Numbered from the stretch's first letter, positions 50,621 through 60,490 are shown. The stretch is DNA of 64,000 bases from Mycobacteroides immunogenum (GCF_001605725.1 NZ_CP011530.1:2852001-2916000); one strand, 5' to 3'. The notes: generated by a model not told the origin, from the letters alone. Numbers and translations are program-made.

Positions 50621-52287
50621 CGAGATCGCGCAGCGCCCCGGTCGATCCCCGACTATGGCGGCGCAGCGCACCAGCCCGCCGGTACCTGATCCTGACGGTG
50701 CTGTGCGAGCTGGTGATGACGGCATGCACGCTGCTGATCGCCGTCGTATTGGCCCGCGCCCTCGCGCTGCTGATCACCGACCCCACGGCGCGAGATATCG
50801 CGCATATGGGGCAGCCTTTGATCGTTCTGGCCGCACTTTGGGTGCTGCGGGCGGTAGCCCACGGTGTGCAGGTCCGTTTCAGTGAGCGCAGTGCGACAGG
50901 TGTCATCGCCGACCTCGACGACCAGCTGCTGTCGACGATCGCTCAGGCACAACCGCGCGATCTGGAACAGCATCGCGATTCGGCCACCGAGGTACTGACC
51001 CGCGGCCTCGACGACCTGCGGCCCTACTTCGCCGGGTATCTGCCCGCCCTGCTCAGCGCCACGATCGTGACGCCCGCCGCCGCGGTGCTGATCGCGTTCT
51101 CCGATGTCCGATCGGCCGTCATTGTGGCGATAACCCTGCCGCTGATACCGGTGTTCATGATCCTCATCGGTCTTCTCACCCGCGATCGCGCCGAGGCGGC
51201 GCTGGACGCGTCGACCGCGGCCACCAGTCAGATTCTCGATCTGGTCGTGGGCATTCCGACATTGCGTGCGTTGGGCCGCACCGCGACACCGTTGCGCCGC
51301 ATCACCGAACTCGGCGCCGCGCAGCGGCGTTCGGTGATGGCCACGCTGCGTGTGGCATTCCTCTCGGCGATGGTTCTGGAGATGATCGCGACGCTCAGCG
51401 TGGCCCTCATCGCGGTGAGTATCGGCATGCGGCTGGTGTTCGGACACCTGGATCTGACCACCGCGTTGACGGTGTTGATCCTGGCACCCGAGGTGTACTG
51501 GCCGCTACGCCGGGTCGGCATCCAATTCCACAGCGCCGCCGATGGAACAGCGGCGGCCGACAAGACCTTCCAACTACTCGACGCTCTCACCGCTTCCACA
51601 CCCACACAGCTCAGCGGAGGAATGCAGGCGCCGGACCGGCCGCGTATCGAACTGGACGCGCTGAGCGTGCCGGATAGAAGTGGTTATGCGCCTTGGGAAC
51701 TGACGGCAACCGTCCGGCCGGGCGCGGTCACGGTGCTCACCGGGCACAACGGTGCGGGCAAATCCACGGCACTGCATGCGATGGCCGGTCTTACCGCGCC
51801 AGCGGCCGGCCGCGTGCTGATAGCCGGGGTGGCACTTGACCGGATCGACCGCGACAGCTGGTGGTCGATGATCGGGTGGATGCCACAGCGCCCGGTGCTG
51901 ATACCGGGCACGGTGCGCGACAACCTCGAAATCTTTGGGCCGCTGGACGATCTGGACTCGGCTCTCGCCGATAGCCAGTTCGACAAGACGCTGGCGGCCT
52001 TGCCGGAGGGAATGGAGACCCACCTTCGCGCCGGTGGCGCCGGCTTGTCACTGGGAGAACGCCAACGGTTGTGCTTGGCCCGGACTCTGGGCACCAATCG
52101 GCCGATCCTGCTTCTCGACGAGCCCACCGCGCATCTAGACGCCGATACCGAAGCCGCGGTGCTGGCCGCACTCGTTGCCCGTGCGCGGGCAGGAACAACA
52201 GTCGTGCTGGTGGGTCATCGGGCTCCGGTGCTGGCAGCGGCCGACGAAGTCTTTACCGTGCAGGCAAGACATGCCGCCCAGCTCTGA
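50617..52287 (+). CDS. cydD: Thiol reductant ABC exporter subunit CydD
   Basis: This 556-residue half-transporter has six N-terminal helices and a C-terminal ATPase with Walker A GHNGAGKST, a signature LSLGERQRLCLARTL (variant of LSGGQ) and Walker B ILLLDEPTAHLD. CydDC exports cysteine and glutathione-type thiols, or as proposed more recently binds haem, and is needed to assemble cytochrome bd. ATG at 50617 overlaps the cydB stop (ATGA). Confidence 0.94.
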   Translation: MTRSRSAPVDPRLWRRSAPARRYLILTVLCELVMTACTLLIAVVLARALALLITDPTARDIAHMGQPLIVLAALWVLRAVAHGVQVRFSERSATGVIADLDDQLLSTIAQAQPRDLEQHRDSATEVLTRGLDDLRPYFAGYLPALLSATIVTPAAAVLIAFSDVRSAVIVAITLPLIPVFMILIGLLTRDRAEAALDASTAATSQILDLVVGIPTLRALGRTATPLRRITELGAAQRRSVMATLRVAFLSAMVLEMIATLSVALIAVSIGMRLVFGHLDLTTALTVLILAPEVYWPLRRVGIQFHSAADGTAAADKTFQLLDALTASTPTQLSGGMQAPDRPRIELDALSVPDRSGYAPWELTATVRPGAVTVLTGHNGAGKSTALHAMAGLTAPAAGRVLIAGVALDRIDRDSWWSMIGWMPQRPVLIPGTVRDNLEIFGPLDDLDSALADSQFDKTLAALPEGMETHLRAGGAGLSLGERQRLCLARTLGTNRPILLLDEPTAHLDADTEAAVLAALVARARAGTTVVLVGHRAPVLAAADEVFTVQARHAAQL

Positions 52288-53920
52288 TCCATTACGGCAC
52301 TGGCTGATCGCCTTGCGTGTGCGGCCGGCACGGCTGGCCTTGGCCGTGGCATTCGGGGTGTTGTCCCTGGGCAGCGCGCTGGCTCTCGCCGGGTTATCGG
52401 CATGGCTGATCACCCGTGCATGGCAGATGCCACCGGTTCTCGATTTGTCGGTGGCCGTGGTCGCGGTGCGGGCACTGGGCATCTCGCGCGGTATCTGGCG
52501 ATACTGCGAACGACTTGCCGGCCACGATATCGCGTTACGCGGCGCCGCCACGGTGCGCGCTCATGTGTACGCACGCCTCATCGGCGCTTCTCCGGGGACG
52601 CTGCGTAGGGGCGCGATGCTCGATCGGATCGGGGCGGACATCGACGAACTGGCCGACACCGTAGTCCGCAGCGTGATCCCCGCCGCGGTGGCCGCCGTGC
52701 TCGGGGTCGCGGCGACGGTGGCGATCGCGCTGATATCGCTGCCCGCCGCAGCTGTCCTGGGCGGCGCACTGTTGATCGCCGATGTCCTGGCGCCAGCACT
52801 GGCAGTGCGCGCATCCAGGGCCCGGGAGATCCGCGGCGGCCAGGCGCGCGCCTTGCAGTCCGAGACCGTGGTCCAGATCCTCGACCACGCCCCAGAACTG
52901 CGGGTGGGCGGCCTGTTACCGCGTCAGCTTGAACTGGCCCGTCAACGGCGCGGGGAATGGGCGCGGGCACAGGACGCCGCGGCCGCTCCGGCCGCGTGGT
53001 CGGCGGTCGCGCCCGCCCTGGCGGTCGGGATCGCCTCGGTGGGAGCACTGGCCTCGGCCGTGGAGTTGGCAGGTCATCTCGCTCCCACCACCCTGGCGAT
53101 CCTGGTACTGCTGCCGTTGGCGGCATTCGAAGCGTCGACGGCGTTGCCCGGCGCGGCGATCGGCATCGCTCGCTCGCGTGCGTCGGCGTGGCATCTACAG
53201 GAGCTGGCCGCAGGCGACGAGGCAGCCGCACCAGCTGATGTGATGCCCAGCACCGAGAATCTCGGGGCCGCTCTCCGATGCGCCGAGCTATGTTGGCGTG
53301 CTGGCGATTCCACCTCCGGCCCGCTCACTTTCCAGCTGCCGGCCGGAGCCCGGATGGCGATCACCGGTGCCAGCGGTATCGGCAAGACCTCATTGCTGAT
53401 GGCCCTCGCCGGACTCGCGCGGCCGGTGTCGGGCAGCGTCCGGGTAGACGACTACGCACTCAGGGACCTCCCTGGTGCTGAACTACCGGGGCTCATCCGG
53501 TTTTTCGCCGAGGACGCGCACCTGTTCGCGACCACTGTGCGTGACAACCTCCTCGTCGCGCGTGGTGATGCCACCGATGGCGACGTGATGGACGCGCTGA
53601 ACATGGTGGGTCTGGGAGGTTGGATCGAGTCGCTGCCGCACGGACTGGACACGGTTTTGGCCGCGGGTGCGGCATCGGTGTCGGGCGGGCAGCGCCGGCG
53701 TCTTCTGCTTGCCCGTGCGCTGCTCTCCCGGGTGCCGGTGTTGCTGTTGGATGAACCTACCGAACATCTCGATAGAAACGCTTCGGAGATGTTTCTGCGG
53801 GAATTGTTGGACGGCAAGAGCTCCTTGCTGGCCGGGCGGACCGTCGTGGTGGCCACCCATCATCTGCCCGACTCGGTGCCATGCCTTCGCATCCGGCTCG
53901 GCGATACAGTGCAGGTATGA
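52271..53920 (+). CDS. cydC: Thiol reductant ABC exporter subunit CydC
   Basis: This 549-residue partner of CydD overlaps cydD by 17 bases. It has the typical transmembrane region beginning LRHWLIALRVRPARLALA. The ATPase domain has Walker A GASGIGKTS, signature VSGGQRRRLLLARAL and Walker B VLLLDEPTEHLD. It forms the CydDC heterodimer for cytochrome bd maturation. The start ATG 52271 is chosen because the earlier open frame lies wholly within cydD. Confidence 0.94.
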   Translation: MPPSSDPLRHWLIALRVRPARLALAVAFGVLSLGSALALAGLSAWLITRAWQMPPVLDLSVAVVAVRALGISRGIWRYCERLAGHDIALRGAATVRAHVYARLIGASPGTLRRGAMLDRIGADIDELADTVVRSVIPAAVAAVLGVAATVAIALISLPAAAVLGGALLIADVLAPALAVRASRAREIRGGQARALQSETVVQILDHAPELRVGGLLPRQLELARQRRGEWARAQDAAAAPAAWSAVAPALAVGIASVGALASAVELAGHLAPTTLAILVLLPLAAFEASTALPGAAIGIARSRASAWHLQELAAGDEAAAPADVMPSTENLGAALRCAELCWRAGDSTSGPLTFQLPAGARMAITGASGIGKTSLLMALAGLARPVSGSVRVDDYALRDLPGAELPGLIRFFAEDAHLFATTVRDNLLVARGDATDGDVMDALNMVGLGGWIESLPHGLDTVLAAGAASVSGGQRRRLLLARALLSRVPVLLLDEPTEHLDRNASEMFLRELLDGKSSLLAGRTVVVATHHLPDSVPCLRIRLGDTVQV

Positions 53921-54393
53921 CGGAAACGCCACCTCCGCCCCCGCCGTTCCCGCCAGCCGGAGGTTACCCGCCGCCCTATCCCTATCCGTACCCATACGGA
54001 ATGCCCGGAGTGCCCGTTCCCCCACCGAGAAACGGCCTCGGCACTGGCGCGCTGATTCTCGGGATAATTGCCGTCCTGTTGTCATGCACAGTGTTTGGCG
54101 GCTTGTTAGGCGGCCTGATAGCGGTTGTCCTCGGGATAGTGGGCCTGCTCAGAGTCAAACGCGCCGAGGCGAACAATCGCGGTGTGGCGATCGCGGGTAT
54201 CGCACTGGGCGGCCTTGCGATTCTGCTGTCCTCGGCGATTCTCGTTTTCACCCTGGTCTTCATGAAATCAGCCGGCATGACCGACTTCATGACCTGTCTG
54301 TCCAACGCCAAGGGCGATCAAGCCAAGGCCACCGTGTGCCAGAACGACTTCGAAAAGCGGATGAACCAGAAGGCCGGCAATCCGAAGCCCTGA
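53917..54393 (+). CDS. DUF4190-type membrane protein with Pro-rich N-terminus
   Basis: This 158-residue protein has a cytoplasmic N-terminus of Pro/Tyr-rich repeats (PPPPPFPP and YPPPYPYPYPYG). Two to three hydrophobic helices follow, with the Gly-rich pattern GTGALILGIIAVLL and VLGIVGLLRVKRAE that characterises DUF4190 proteins. ATG 53917 overlaps the cydC stop, so it is the last gene of the cyd operon by position. Function is unknown. The Cys pair in the C-terminal extracytoplasmic tail (TCLSNAKG, VCQNDF) could form a disulfide. Confidence 0.8.
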   Translation: MTETPPPPPPFPPAGGYPPPYPYPYPYGMPGVPVPPPRNGLGTGALILGIIAVLLSCTVFGGLLGGLIAVVLGIVGLLRVKRAEANNRGVAIAGIALGGLAILLSSAILVFTLVFMKSAGMTDFMTCLSNAKGDQAKATVCQNDFEKRMNQKAGNPKP

Positions 54394-54397
54394 CCGG

Positions 54398-56092
54398 CTA
54401 CGGCCGCGGTGGGTCGGCAGGCAGCACGTGCTCGCCGATCCGGTCGGTGGCCAAACTGAGCGATGAAATGTACTGCGGCTCACCATCTGGGCCCCGCTTC
54501 GCCGACGCCAGCATGTCGGGTCGCTCGAACTCGATGCCGCTGACCGCGCACCGGAGCAGCTCCCCGGATGGATTGCCGTACTCGTCGTACATGGGCAGGT
54601 CGATACCATCGTCGCTGCGCCGCAAGTAATACCTGCCGCGCGTTGCCACTGCCAGAATCGGTGGCAGTACAAAGGCAATGACCACCGCCACGATCGGTGA
54701 GTAGGGACGGATTGCCGCACCGAACACGCCGAAGAAGACCAGGATGGAGATGCCCGCCGATAGCAGCATCGAGACAAATCCAACTGGATTGACGTCGTAC
54801 AGCATCCCGCGCCGGAACTCCGGCTCCTTGGGTGAGAGTTTGAGGACGTACTTGTTGATCGCGATATCCGAGGCGACCGTGACCACCCATGCCATACCGC
54901 AGTTGGCGTAGAACCCGAGGATGGTGTTCAGGAAGTCGAACATGTTGGCTTCCATGAGTACCAGCGCGATGAGCAGGTTGAACAGCACGAAGATCAATCG
55001 GCCCGGGTAGTGCTTGGTGATGCGGGTGAATGAATTGGTCCACGCCAGCGACCCCGAATAGGCGTTGGTGACATTGATCTTGATCTGGCTGATCACCACC
55101 AGGATCACTGCCAACGTGATCGCGAGCCAGTGCGGCATCATGTTCTGGTAAATCTCCAGGAACTGGTGCACCGGCTGGTTGGCCACCGCTGCCCCACCCG
55201 CCACATTGGCGATGAGATACACCGCCAGGAACAGTCCGATGACCTGCTTGATGGCACCGAACAACACCCAGCCGGGTCCCGCCAGCAGCATCGCCGTCCA
55301 CCAACGGCGGCTGTTCTGGGGGGTTTTCGGTGGCATGAAGCGCAGATAGTCGATCTGCTCGGCGATCTGGGCGATCAACGACAGGCAGACCCCAGCGGCA
55401 AGCATGATCGAGCCAAGGTTGACGCCCTGCGCGTCCTTACCGCCATAGGCGAAGAAAGATGCGATGGAGTCAGGATGGCGCACAACGAGATAGACGAACG
55501 GGATGACCATCATGACGAGCCATAGCGGGGTGGTCCACACCTGCAGCACCGAGAGCGCCTTCATCCCGTAGATGACCAGCGGAATGATGATGATGGTGGA
55601 CATCGCATATCCGATGGGTACCGGTACACCGAGCCCAAGTTTGAGCCCCTGCGCCATGATCGACCCTTCGAGGGCGAAGAATATGAACGTGAACGTCGCG
55701 TAGATGATGTTGGTGACGATGCTGCCGTAGTATCCGAATCCGCTTCCCCGCGTGATCAAGTCAAGATCGATGTTGTAGCGGGCCGCATAGTAGGACAACG
55801 GGATACCGGTCAAAATAATGATGACCGCGAAAACACCGATACCCCACAGGGCGTTTCCGGTGCCGTAGGAGATGCCGATGTTGGCGCCGATCGCGAAATC
55901 GGCCAGGTATGCGATACCACCCAGCGCGGTCACGCCAACCACGGCAGGGCTCCAGCGCCGAAAACGCCTGGGCGCGAAGCGGAGTGTGTAATCCTCCAAC
56001 GTCTCTCGCAGAGCCGCGCTCTCGGAGGCGTCATGGCTGGACGGAGCAGACGAAACGGGTGCGGATGCAGTCGTATCGAGAGTGTCGGTCAC
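54398..56092 (-). CDS. NCS1-family purine/pyrimidine/allantoin-type permease
   Basis: This 12-helix nucleobase:cation symporter-1 has about 564 residues. NCS1 features include a long soluble N-terminus, GGIAYLADFAIGANIGISYG near TM1 and ITRGSGFGYYGSIVTNIIYATF near residue 130. A cytoplasmic C-terminus of about 80 residues ends in a Pro-rich stretch. GTG 56092 is used; a TTG at 56116 is possible. It is convergent with the DUF4190 gene (4-base gap). Its substrate (cytosine, purine, hydantoin, allantoin or thiamine) is not defined by sequence. Confidence 0.85.
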   Translation of the reverse strand: MTDTLDTTASAPVSSAPSSHDASESAALRETLEDYTLRFAPRRFRRWSPAVVGVTALGGIAYLADFAIGANIGISYGTGNALWGIGVFAVIIILTGIPLSYYAARYNIDLDLITRGSGFGYYGSIVTNIIYATFTFIFFALEGSIMAQGLKLGLGVPVPIGYAMSTIIIIPLVIYGMKALSVLQVWTTPLWLVMMVIPFVYLVVRHPDSIASFFAYGGKDAQGVNLGSIMLAAGVCLSLIAQIAEQIDYLRFMPPKTPQNSRRWWTAMLLAGPGWVLFGAIKQVIGLFLAVYLIANVAGGAAVANQPVHQFLEIYQNMMPHWLAITLAVILVVISQIKINVTNAYSGSLAWTNSFTRITKHYPGRLIFVLFNLLIALVLMEANMFDFLNTILGFYANCGMAWVVTVASDIAINKYVLKLSPKEPEFRRGMLYDVNPVGFVSMLLSAGISILVFFGVFGAAIRPYSPIVAVVIAFVLPPILAVATRGRYYLRRSDDGIDLPMYDEYGNPSGELLRCAVSGIEFERPDMLASAKRGPDGEPQYISSLSLATDRIGEHVLPADPPRP

Positions 56093-56148
56093 GCGGACAG
56101 CCTGTCCACTGCCCAATTCGTGCGCGTTTTCCCGACGTTAATGTCCTG

Positions 56149-57558
56149 TTACGCGGCAGGTCGCGCAGGTGCGCTGGGCCGCAATCGCGGTGCGAATTCC
56201 AGGCTGAGTAACGCGAATGCCACCAGCGGAACTGCCGACATCTGCACGAGGACGTACCGCCGATCCCCGAGCGCGTGGAACTTACGCAGATAGCGGTACA
56301 AGGACTCCAGCGCGATCAGCGGATCGAGCACATGAATGGCCGAGTAGCACAGCCGGTGCCACCGGGTGCGCTCCTTCTCGGCGAAAATCTCGGGGAACGC
56401 CGCGAACGCGAGCGACAACCGGCGCGTCCCGTCCGACTTCGCACGGGCGATCATGTCGATCGTGAGCCGCTCATCGATCCCGTTGGGCGCGCCGGGGCGC
56501 CGCCACGGGACGTCGAGAGACACGTCGGCGCCGCCGCCGGACGTGGCGTACCGATGAAATCCCTGCACCATGCCCAGATCGTCCCGGGCGATGATGAGCC
56601 GGATGCCGGGATAGCGACCGAGCAATGCCCCGTCGAGGATCATCGAAAACCCCCGCTCGAAGCGGCCGCCATGCGAAAGCTCCATCACCTCCCGCAGCTC
56701 CGCACGCGTGGCACTGTCAAGAGTGCGCTCGTCGACGATCTCCGTCGTCATTCCCGCGTTATGGGTGCGCTGTACGCCCTGGCGAAGGTTCCGGTACTTT
56801 CGTCCGACGAGGTCAAAGGTCTGTACATCCACGACGACATCACGGCCGACGGCCACGGCGTGCAGGTGGTGCCCGATCTCCCGGGCGTCGCTCCACAGCG
56901 GTAGGCACCGCTCACCGCATCCGAGTATCGCGATGCGCCAACCGTGTGAACGACACATGGCCGCGAAGTCCCCGATCAGCGCCGGGAACCGAGATTCATC
57001 ACCGATCGGGTCGCCGCCGACCACAGCAAATCCCCCGCGGGTCCGGTAGGCGACGGCCGCGGTGCGGTCCGCGCTGAAGTAGTAGGACTTGCGCGAATGC
57101 ATGGCGAACACCGCCAGCGGATCGTCGCGGGTCGCCGCGACCAGGGCACACACCTCGGCCAGCGCCTCCGGCTGGGCCCGTGCCGACGTCGGCCACATCA
57201 GGATGAGACCCGAGGCCACAACCAGTACGTCGCCGGTGCGTTCGAACTGCAGCACACTGGCGGCCAACGCGGTCAGCACGGCGACCGCCGCCCATGCCGC
57301 GTGTCCGTAGGTGACCGGTCTGCCGAGGAAGATGCCCCGCGCGATGAATCCGACGCAGAGCAGAACGGTGAGAGGCCAGAGGATTTCATCGAAATCGGGG
57401 TGTCTGAGGTATCCGGCATGGGCGACCAAAAGCACCAGCCAACCCGCCACGAAGAGCACGGCGGCGGCACTCAAGAAACGAGCGGATCGCGAATCACTAT
57501 GAACCGCAACACGTTCAGCGATGCGCACATGGGTGGTTGTCGCTGATGGTTCTAACAT
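56149..57558 (-). CDS. DUF2156/MprF-like membrane protein
   Basis: This 469-residue protein has about four N-terminal helices followed by a soluble DUF2156 domain (phosphatidylglycerol lysyltransferase C-terminal-like). That domain contains SYYFSADRTAAVAYRTRGGFAVVGGDPIG and KYRNLRQGVQRTHNAG. By position it corresponds to M. tuberculosis Rv1619, between cydDC and tesB. It may transfer an aminoacyl group to a lipid, but mycobacterial evidence for that is limited. The C-terminal end carries a further hydrophobic stretch. Confidence 0.85.
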   Translation of the reverse strand: MLEPSATTTHVRIAERVAVHSDSRSARFLSAAAVLFVAGWLVLLVAHAGYLRHPDFDEILWPLTVLLCVGFIARGIFLGRPVTYGHAAWAAVAVLTALAASVLQFERTGDVLVVASGLILMWPTSARAQPEALAEVCALVAATRDDPLAVFAMHSRKSYYFSADRTAAVAYRTRGGFAVVGGDPIGDESRFPALIGDFAAMCRSHGWRIAILGCGERCLPLWSDAREIGHHLHAVAVGRDVVVDVQTFDLVGRKYRNLRQGVQRTHNAGMTTEIVDERTLDSATRAELREVMELSHGGRFERGFSMILDGALLGRYPGIRLIIARDDLGMVQGFHRYATSGGGADVSLDVPWRRPGAPNGIDERLTIDMIARAKSDGTRRLSLAFAAFPEIFAEKERTRWHRLCYSAIHVLDPLIALESLYRYLRKFHALGDRRYVLVQMSAVPLVAFALLSLEFAPRLRPSAPARPAA

Positions 57559-57608
57559 TCAGCCACCTCCCCTGGTGCTCACATCCAAGCTCCAGGATAC
57601 GCCCGGAA

Positions 57609-57794
57609 CTACCAGCGATCGGTGGGATCGCTCTTCCCGATGGCAAACCACAATATGGGGCCGAAGACCGGGAAGACGAGCACGATGATGGCCCACGGGA
57701 GCTTCTCGCCGTTGGGCTTGGCTGGATCCTTGATGATGGAAATGATGGTGATAACGGTGAGAACCAGCACCAGCAGAGAAAGAATACGAATCAT
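57609..57794 (-). CDS. PLDc_N-type small membrane protein
   Basis: This 61-residue protein has two helices. The first (IRILSLLVLVLTVITIISII) starts at the N-terminus. The second (WAIIVLVFPVFGPILWFAIG) carries the PLDc_N pattern FPVFGPILWF and is followed by a Lys/Asp tail. ATG 57794 overlaps the stop of tesB (ATGA). The open frame runs far upstream inside tesB without family similarity. Its role is unknown. Confidence 0.82.
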   Translation of the reverse strand: MIRILSLLVLVLTVITIISIIKDPAKPNGEKLPWAIIVLVFPVFGPILWFAIGKSDPTDRW

Positions 57795-58660
57795 GACCGC
57801 CCCGGGAAGTATTTGATGATGCCTTCCTGGATAGTACTGGCCAGCAACATCCCAGTGCGATCGAAGTAGCGGCCCGCGCCCATTCCGCGTCCCGCCGAGG
57901 CCACCGGCGACTCCGTGGCGTAGAGCACCCAGTCGTCGAACCGAAGCGGGCGGTGAAACCACACGCTGTGGTTGATCGTCGCGGCGAAGATCCGGTCGTA
58001 TCCCCAGGACAGACCGTGCGTGGTGATGATCGAGTCCAGCACCGTGGTGTCCGAGGAGTAGACCAGTGCGGCACTGTGTAGCACCGGATCATCGGGCAGG
58101 TTCGCATGGGTCTTCATCCAAACCCGATTATGTTGCAACCGTTCAGATTTGGCCTTCAGAACCCATGCCGGATCGTTGTCGTACCGCCATTCGATGGGCT
58201 TGAGCGCGGCCACGAACATCGGCACGGTCTCCTCGTAGCCGACCAGGTGCTCGTCGATGGACGGCAGCGTCTCCGGATCGGCCACCGCCGGTGCCGTCAC
58301 CGCGTGTTCCAGTCCCGGCGAATCCTTGAGATAGGACACCAACGCCGAAGACAGCAACAATTCACCCTGGACGGCGTCCACTCGCCGATTGGCGAAACTC
58401 CGCTCGTCCCGCAACCGCTGCACCCGGAACTCGATGTCCTGTTCGGGGTCGCCACCGTTGATGAAATGCGTCGAGATCGCCGCCAGCGAGAGTCTGTCCG
58501 ACACGGTACGCCCGGACGCCACCACCGACTGGGCCATCAACTGCCCGCCGAAGGTGCGCGGTGGATTCACGGTCGGATGCCCGCCGACAAAGACGTCCGT
58601 CTCGGGATTCTTCAGTTCCAGCAGCGCAAGAAGCTGTTCAAAGTCCGGTGCGTTGCTGAT
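57791..58660 (-). CDS. tesB: Acyl-CoA thioesterase II (TesB), apparent ATC start
   Basis: This double hot-dog thioesterase hydrolyses acyl-CoA to free acid and CoA. N-terminal hot-dog elements are FGGQLMAQSV and HFINGGDP; the C-terminal half has HSAALVYSSDTTVLD and INHSVWFHRP, with the active-site region. The first ATG/GTG/TTG in frame is a GTG at 58570, which would remove about 30 conserved residues (FEQLLALLELKNPETDVFVG). Full-length TesB begins at an ATC at 58660 with AGGAG six bases upstream, ten bases past the pykA stop, giving 289 residues. ATC initiation is inference; if it is not used, the gene begins at 58570. By position it is Rv1618. Confidence 0.85.
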   Translation of the reverse strand: MSNAPDFEQLLALLELKNPETDVFVGGHPTVNPPRTFGGQLMAQSVVASGRTVSDRLSLAAISTHFINGGDPEQDIEFRVQRLRDERSFANRRVDAVQGELLLSSALVSYLKDSPGLEHAVTAPAVADPETLPSIDEHLVGYEETVPMFVAALKPIEWRYDNDPAWVLKAKSERLQHNRVWMKTHANLPDDPVLHSAALVYSSDTTVLDSIITTHGLSWGYDRIFAATINHSVWFHRPLRFDDWVLYATESPVASAGRGMGAGRYFDRTGMLLASTIQEGIIKYFPGRS

Positions 58661-58669
58661 GCTGAACTC

Positions 58670-60088
58670 CTAGTGGTCGTCCTCGCCGATCCGGTGCACG
58701 TGGATCAGATTGGTCGAGCCTACTGTTCCCGGCGGCGCGCCCGCGACGATCACCACGAGATCGCCCCGCTGATAGCGCTCCATCGCCAGCAATGCCGTGT
58801 CCACCTGTTGGATCATGCCGTCAGTGGTTTCCATGACCGGGACGATGAAGGTCTCGGTGCCCCAGGTGAGCGCCAGCTGACTGCGCACCTCGGGCAACGG
58901 AGTGAACGCCAGCACCGGCAGTGGAGTGTGCAGCCGGGCCAGCCTGCGGACCGTATCGCCGGACTGCGTGAACGCGACGAGAGCCTTGGCGTTGAGACGC
59001 TCGCCGATATCGCGCGCCGCATACGAGATGACGCCACGTTTGGTGCGCGGAACATGTGTCAGCGGGGGCGCGCTCACCGAGTGGCTTTCCACCGCCGAGA
59101 CGATGCGGGCCATGGTGCGTACCGCCTCCAGCGGATACTTGCCCACTGACGTCTCTCCCGACAACATCACGGCGTCGGCACCATCCAGCACGGCATTGGC
59201 GACATCGGATGCCTCGGCGCGGGTGGGCCGCGAATTCTCGATCATCGACTCGAGCATCTGGGTTGCCACGATGACCGGGCGAGCGTTTTCCCGGGCGATC
59301 TGGATGGCCCGCTTCTGGACAATCGGCACATCCTCGAGCGGCAGTTCCACACCGAGGTCACCGCGGGCGACCATGATCGCGTCGAAGGCCAGCACGATCG
59401 CCTCGAGATTGGCAACGGCCTCGGGCTTCTCCAGCTTGGCGATCACCGGCACGCGGCGCCCGACGCGGTCCATCACGGCATGCACCAGCTCGACATCGCT
59501 GGGTGAGCGCACAAACGAGAGCGCGATGAGGTCGACCCCGAGGCGCAGCGCGAACTCAAGGTCAGCGATGTCTTTTTCGGACAACGCCGGCACGGAGACG
59601 TTCATCCCGGGCAGTGACAGCCCCTTGTTGTTGCTGACCGGCCCTCCCTCGGTAACCCGGCAAACGACGTCGTCACCTTCGATGGCTTCTACGGTCAAGC
59701 CGACCTTGCCGTCGTCCACCAGGAGCCTGTCGCCCACCGCCGCGTCGGCCGCCAACTGCTTGTACGTGGTGGAAACCCGATCGGGGGTGCCCACCACGTC
59801 CTCGACGGTGATGCGCACCAGTTCGCCCGTCGCCCAGTGAGCGGATCCAGTGGCGAACCGACCCAGCCTGATCTTGGGCCCCTGCAGATCGGCGAGGACA
59901 CCCACCGCGCGCCCGGAATCGTCTGATGCCCGACGTACCCAGCGATAGTTCTGCTCGTGATCGGCGTGCTCGCCATGGCTGAAGTTCAGCCGCGCCACGT
60001 CCATGCCCGCTTCGACGAGCGCATGTACAAGCTCAGCTGAACCGGTCGCAGGGCCGAGGGTACAAACAATCTTTCCGCGTCTCGTCAC
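58670..60088 (-). CDS. pykA: Pyruvate kinase
   Basis: This 472-residue glycolytic enzyme transfers phosphate from phosphoenolpyruvate to ADP. Signatures are KIVCTLGPATGS and MDVARLNFSHG at the N-terminus, the signature VIAKLEKPEAV with its catalytic Lys, and MVARGDLGVELPLEDVP. It has the B-domain and the C-terminal allosteric domain of the bacterial family. By position it is Rv1617. tesB follows at 10 bases. Confidence 0.97.
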   Translation of the reverse strand: MTRRGKIVCTLGPATGSAELVHALVEAGMDVARLNFSHGEHADHEQNYRWVRRASDDSGRAVGVLADLQGPKIRLGRFATGSAHWATGELVRITVEDVVGTPDRVSTTYKQLAADAAVGDRLLVDDGKVGLTVEAIEGDDVVCRVTEGGPVSNNKGLSLPGMNVSVPALSEKDIADLEFALRLGVDLIALSFVRSPSDVELVHAVMDRVGRRVPVIAKLEKPEAVANLEAIVLAFDAIMVARGDLGVELPLEDVPIVQKRAIQIARENARPVIVATQMLESMIENSRPTRAEASDVANAVLDGADAVMLSGETSVGKYPLEAVRTMARIVSAVESHSVSAPPLTHVPRTKRGVISYAARDIGERLNAKALVAFTQSGDTVRRLARLHTPLPVLAFTPLPEVRSQLALTWGTETFIVPVMETTDGMIQQVDTALLAMERYQRGDLVVIVAGAPPGTVGSTNLIHVHRIGEDDH

Positions 60089-60175
60089 GGCTTTTGAGCA
60101 TAGTCGGGGTGATACCTACTCACGAGTCGGCGCGAGCACGATTCATCCGCCGGTTACCTTGGCCGGTTTGCGTTG

Positions 60176-60490
60176 TCAGGAAGCCAATTTCAGGCCGATG
60201 ATGCCGGCCACGATCAACCCCAAGCTGATCAGACGCCAGATGTTCGCCGAGTCGCCGAACAGCACAATGCCCAGAATCGCTGTGCCCACGGCCCCGACGC
60301 CCACCCAGATCGCGTATGCGGTACCCACCGGCAGGCTTTTCATGGCAATGCCGAGCAGCGCGATGCTGATGATCATTGATCCGACGGTGCCGACCGTGGG
60401 CCACAGTCGCGTGAAACCCTCGGTGTACTTGAGGCCGATTGCCCAACCCACTTCGAGCAGTCCCGCGAGAACCAGGACGAACCACACCAT
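60176..60490 (-). CDS. gdx: SMR-family Gdx (SugE)-type guanidinium exporter
   Basis: This 104-residue small multidrug resistance protein has four helices and the catalytic Glu in [19 protein letters not shown], the Gdx-subfamily signature. [23 protein letters not shown] and a final [17 protein letters not shown] follow. Gdx members export guanidinium in exchange for protons. ATG 60490 has GGAGG eight bases upstream. A guanidine-II riboswitch in the leader supports the substrate. Frame extensions upstream are within the riboswitch. Confidence 0.92.
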   Translation of the reverse strand: MVWFVLVLAGLLEVGWAIGLKYTEGFTRLWPTVGTVGSMIISIALLGIAMKSLPVGTAYAIWVGVGAVGTAILGIVLFGDSANIWRLISLGLIVAGIIGLKLAS

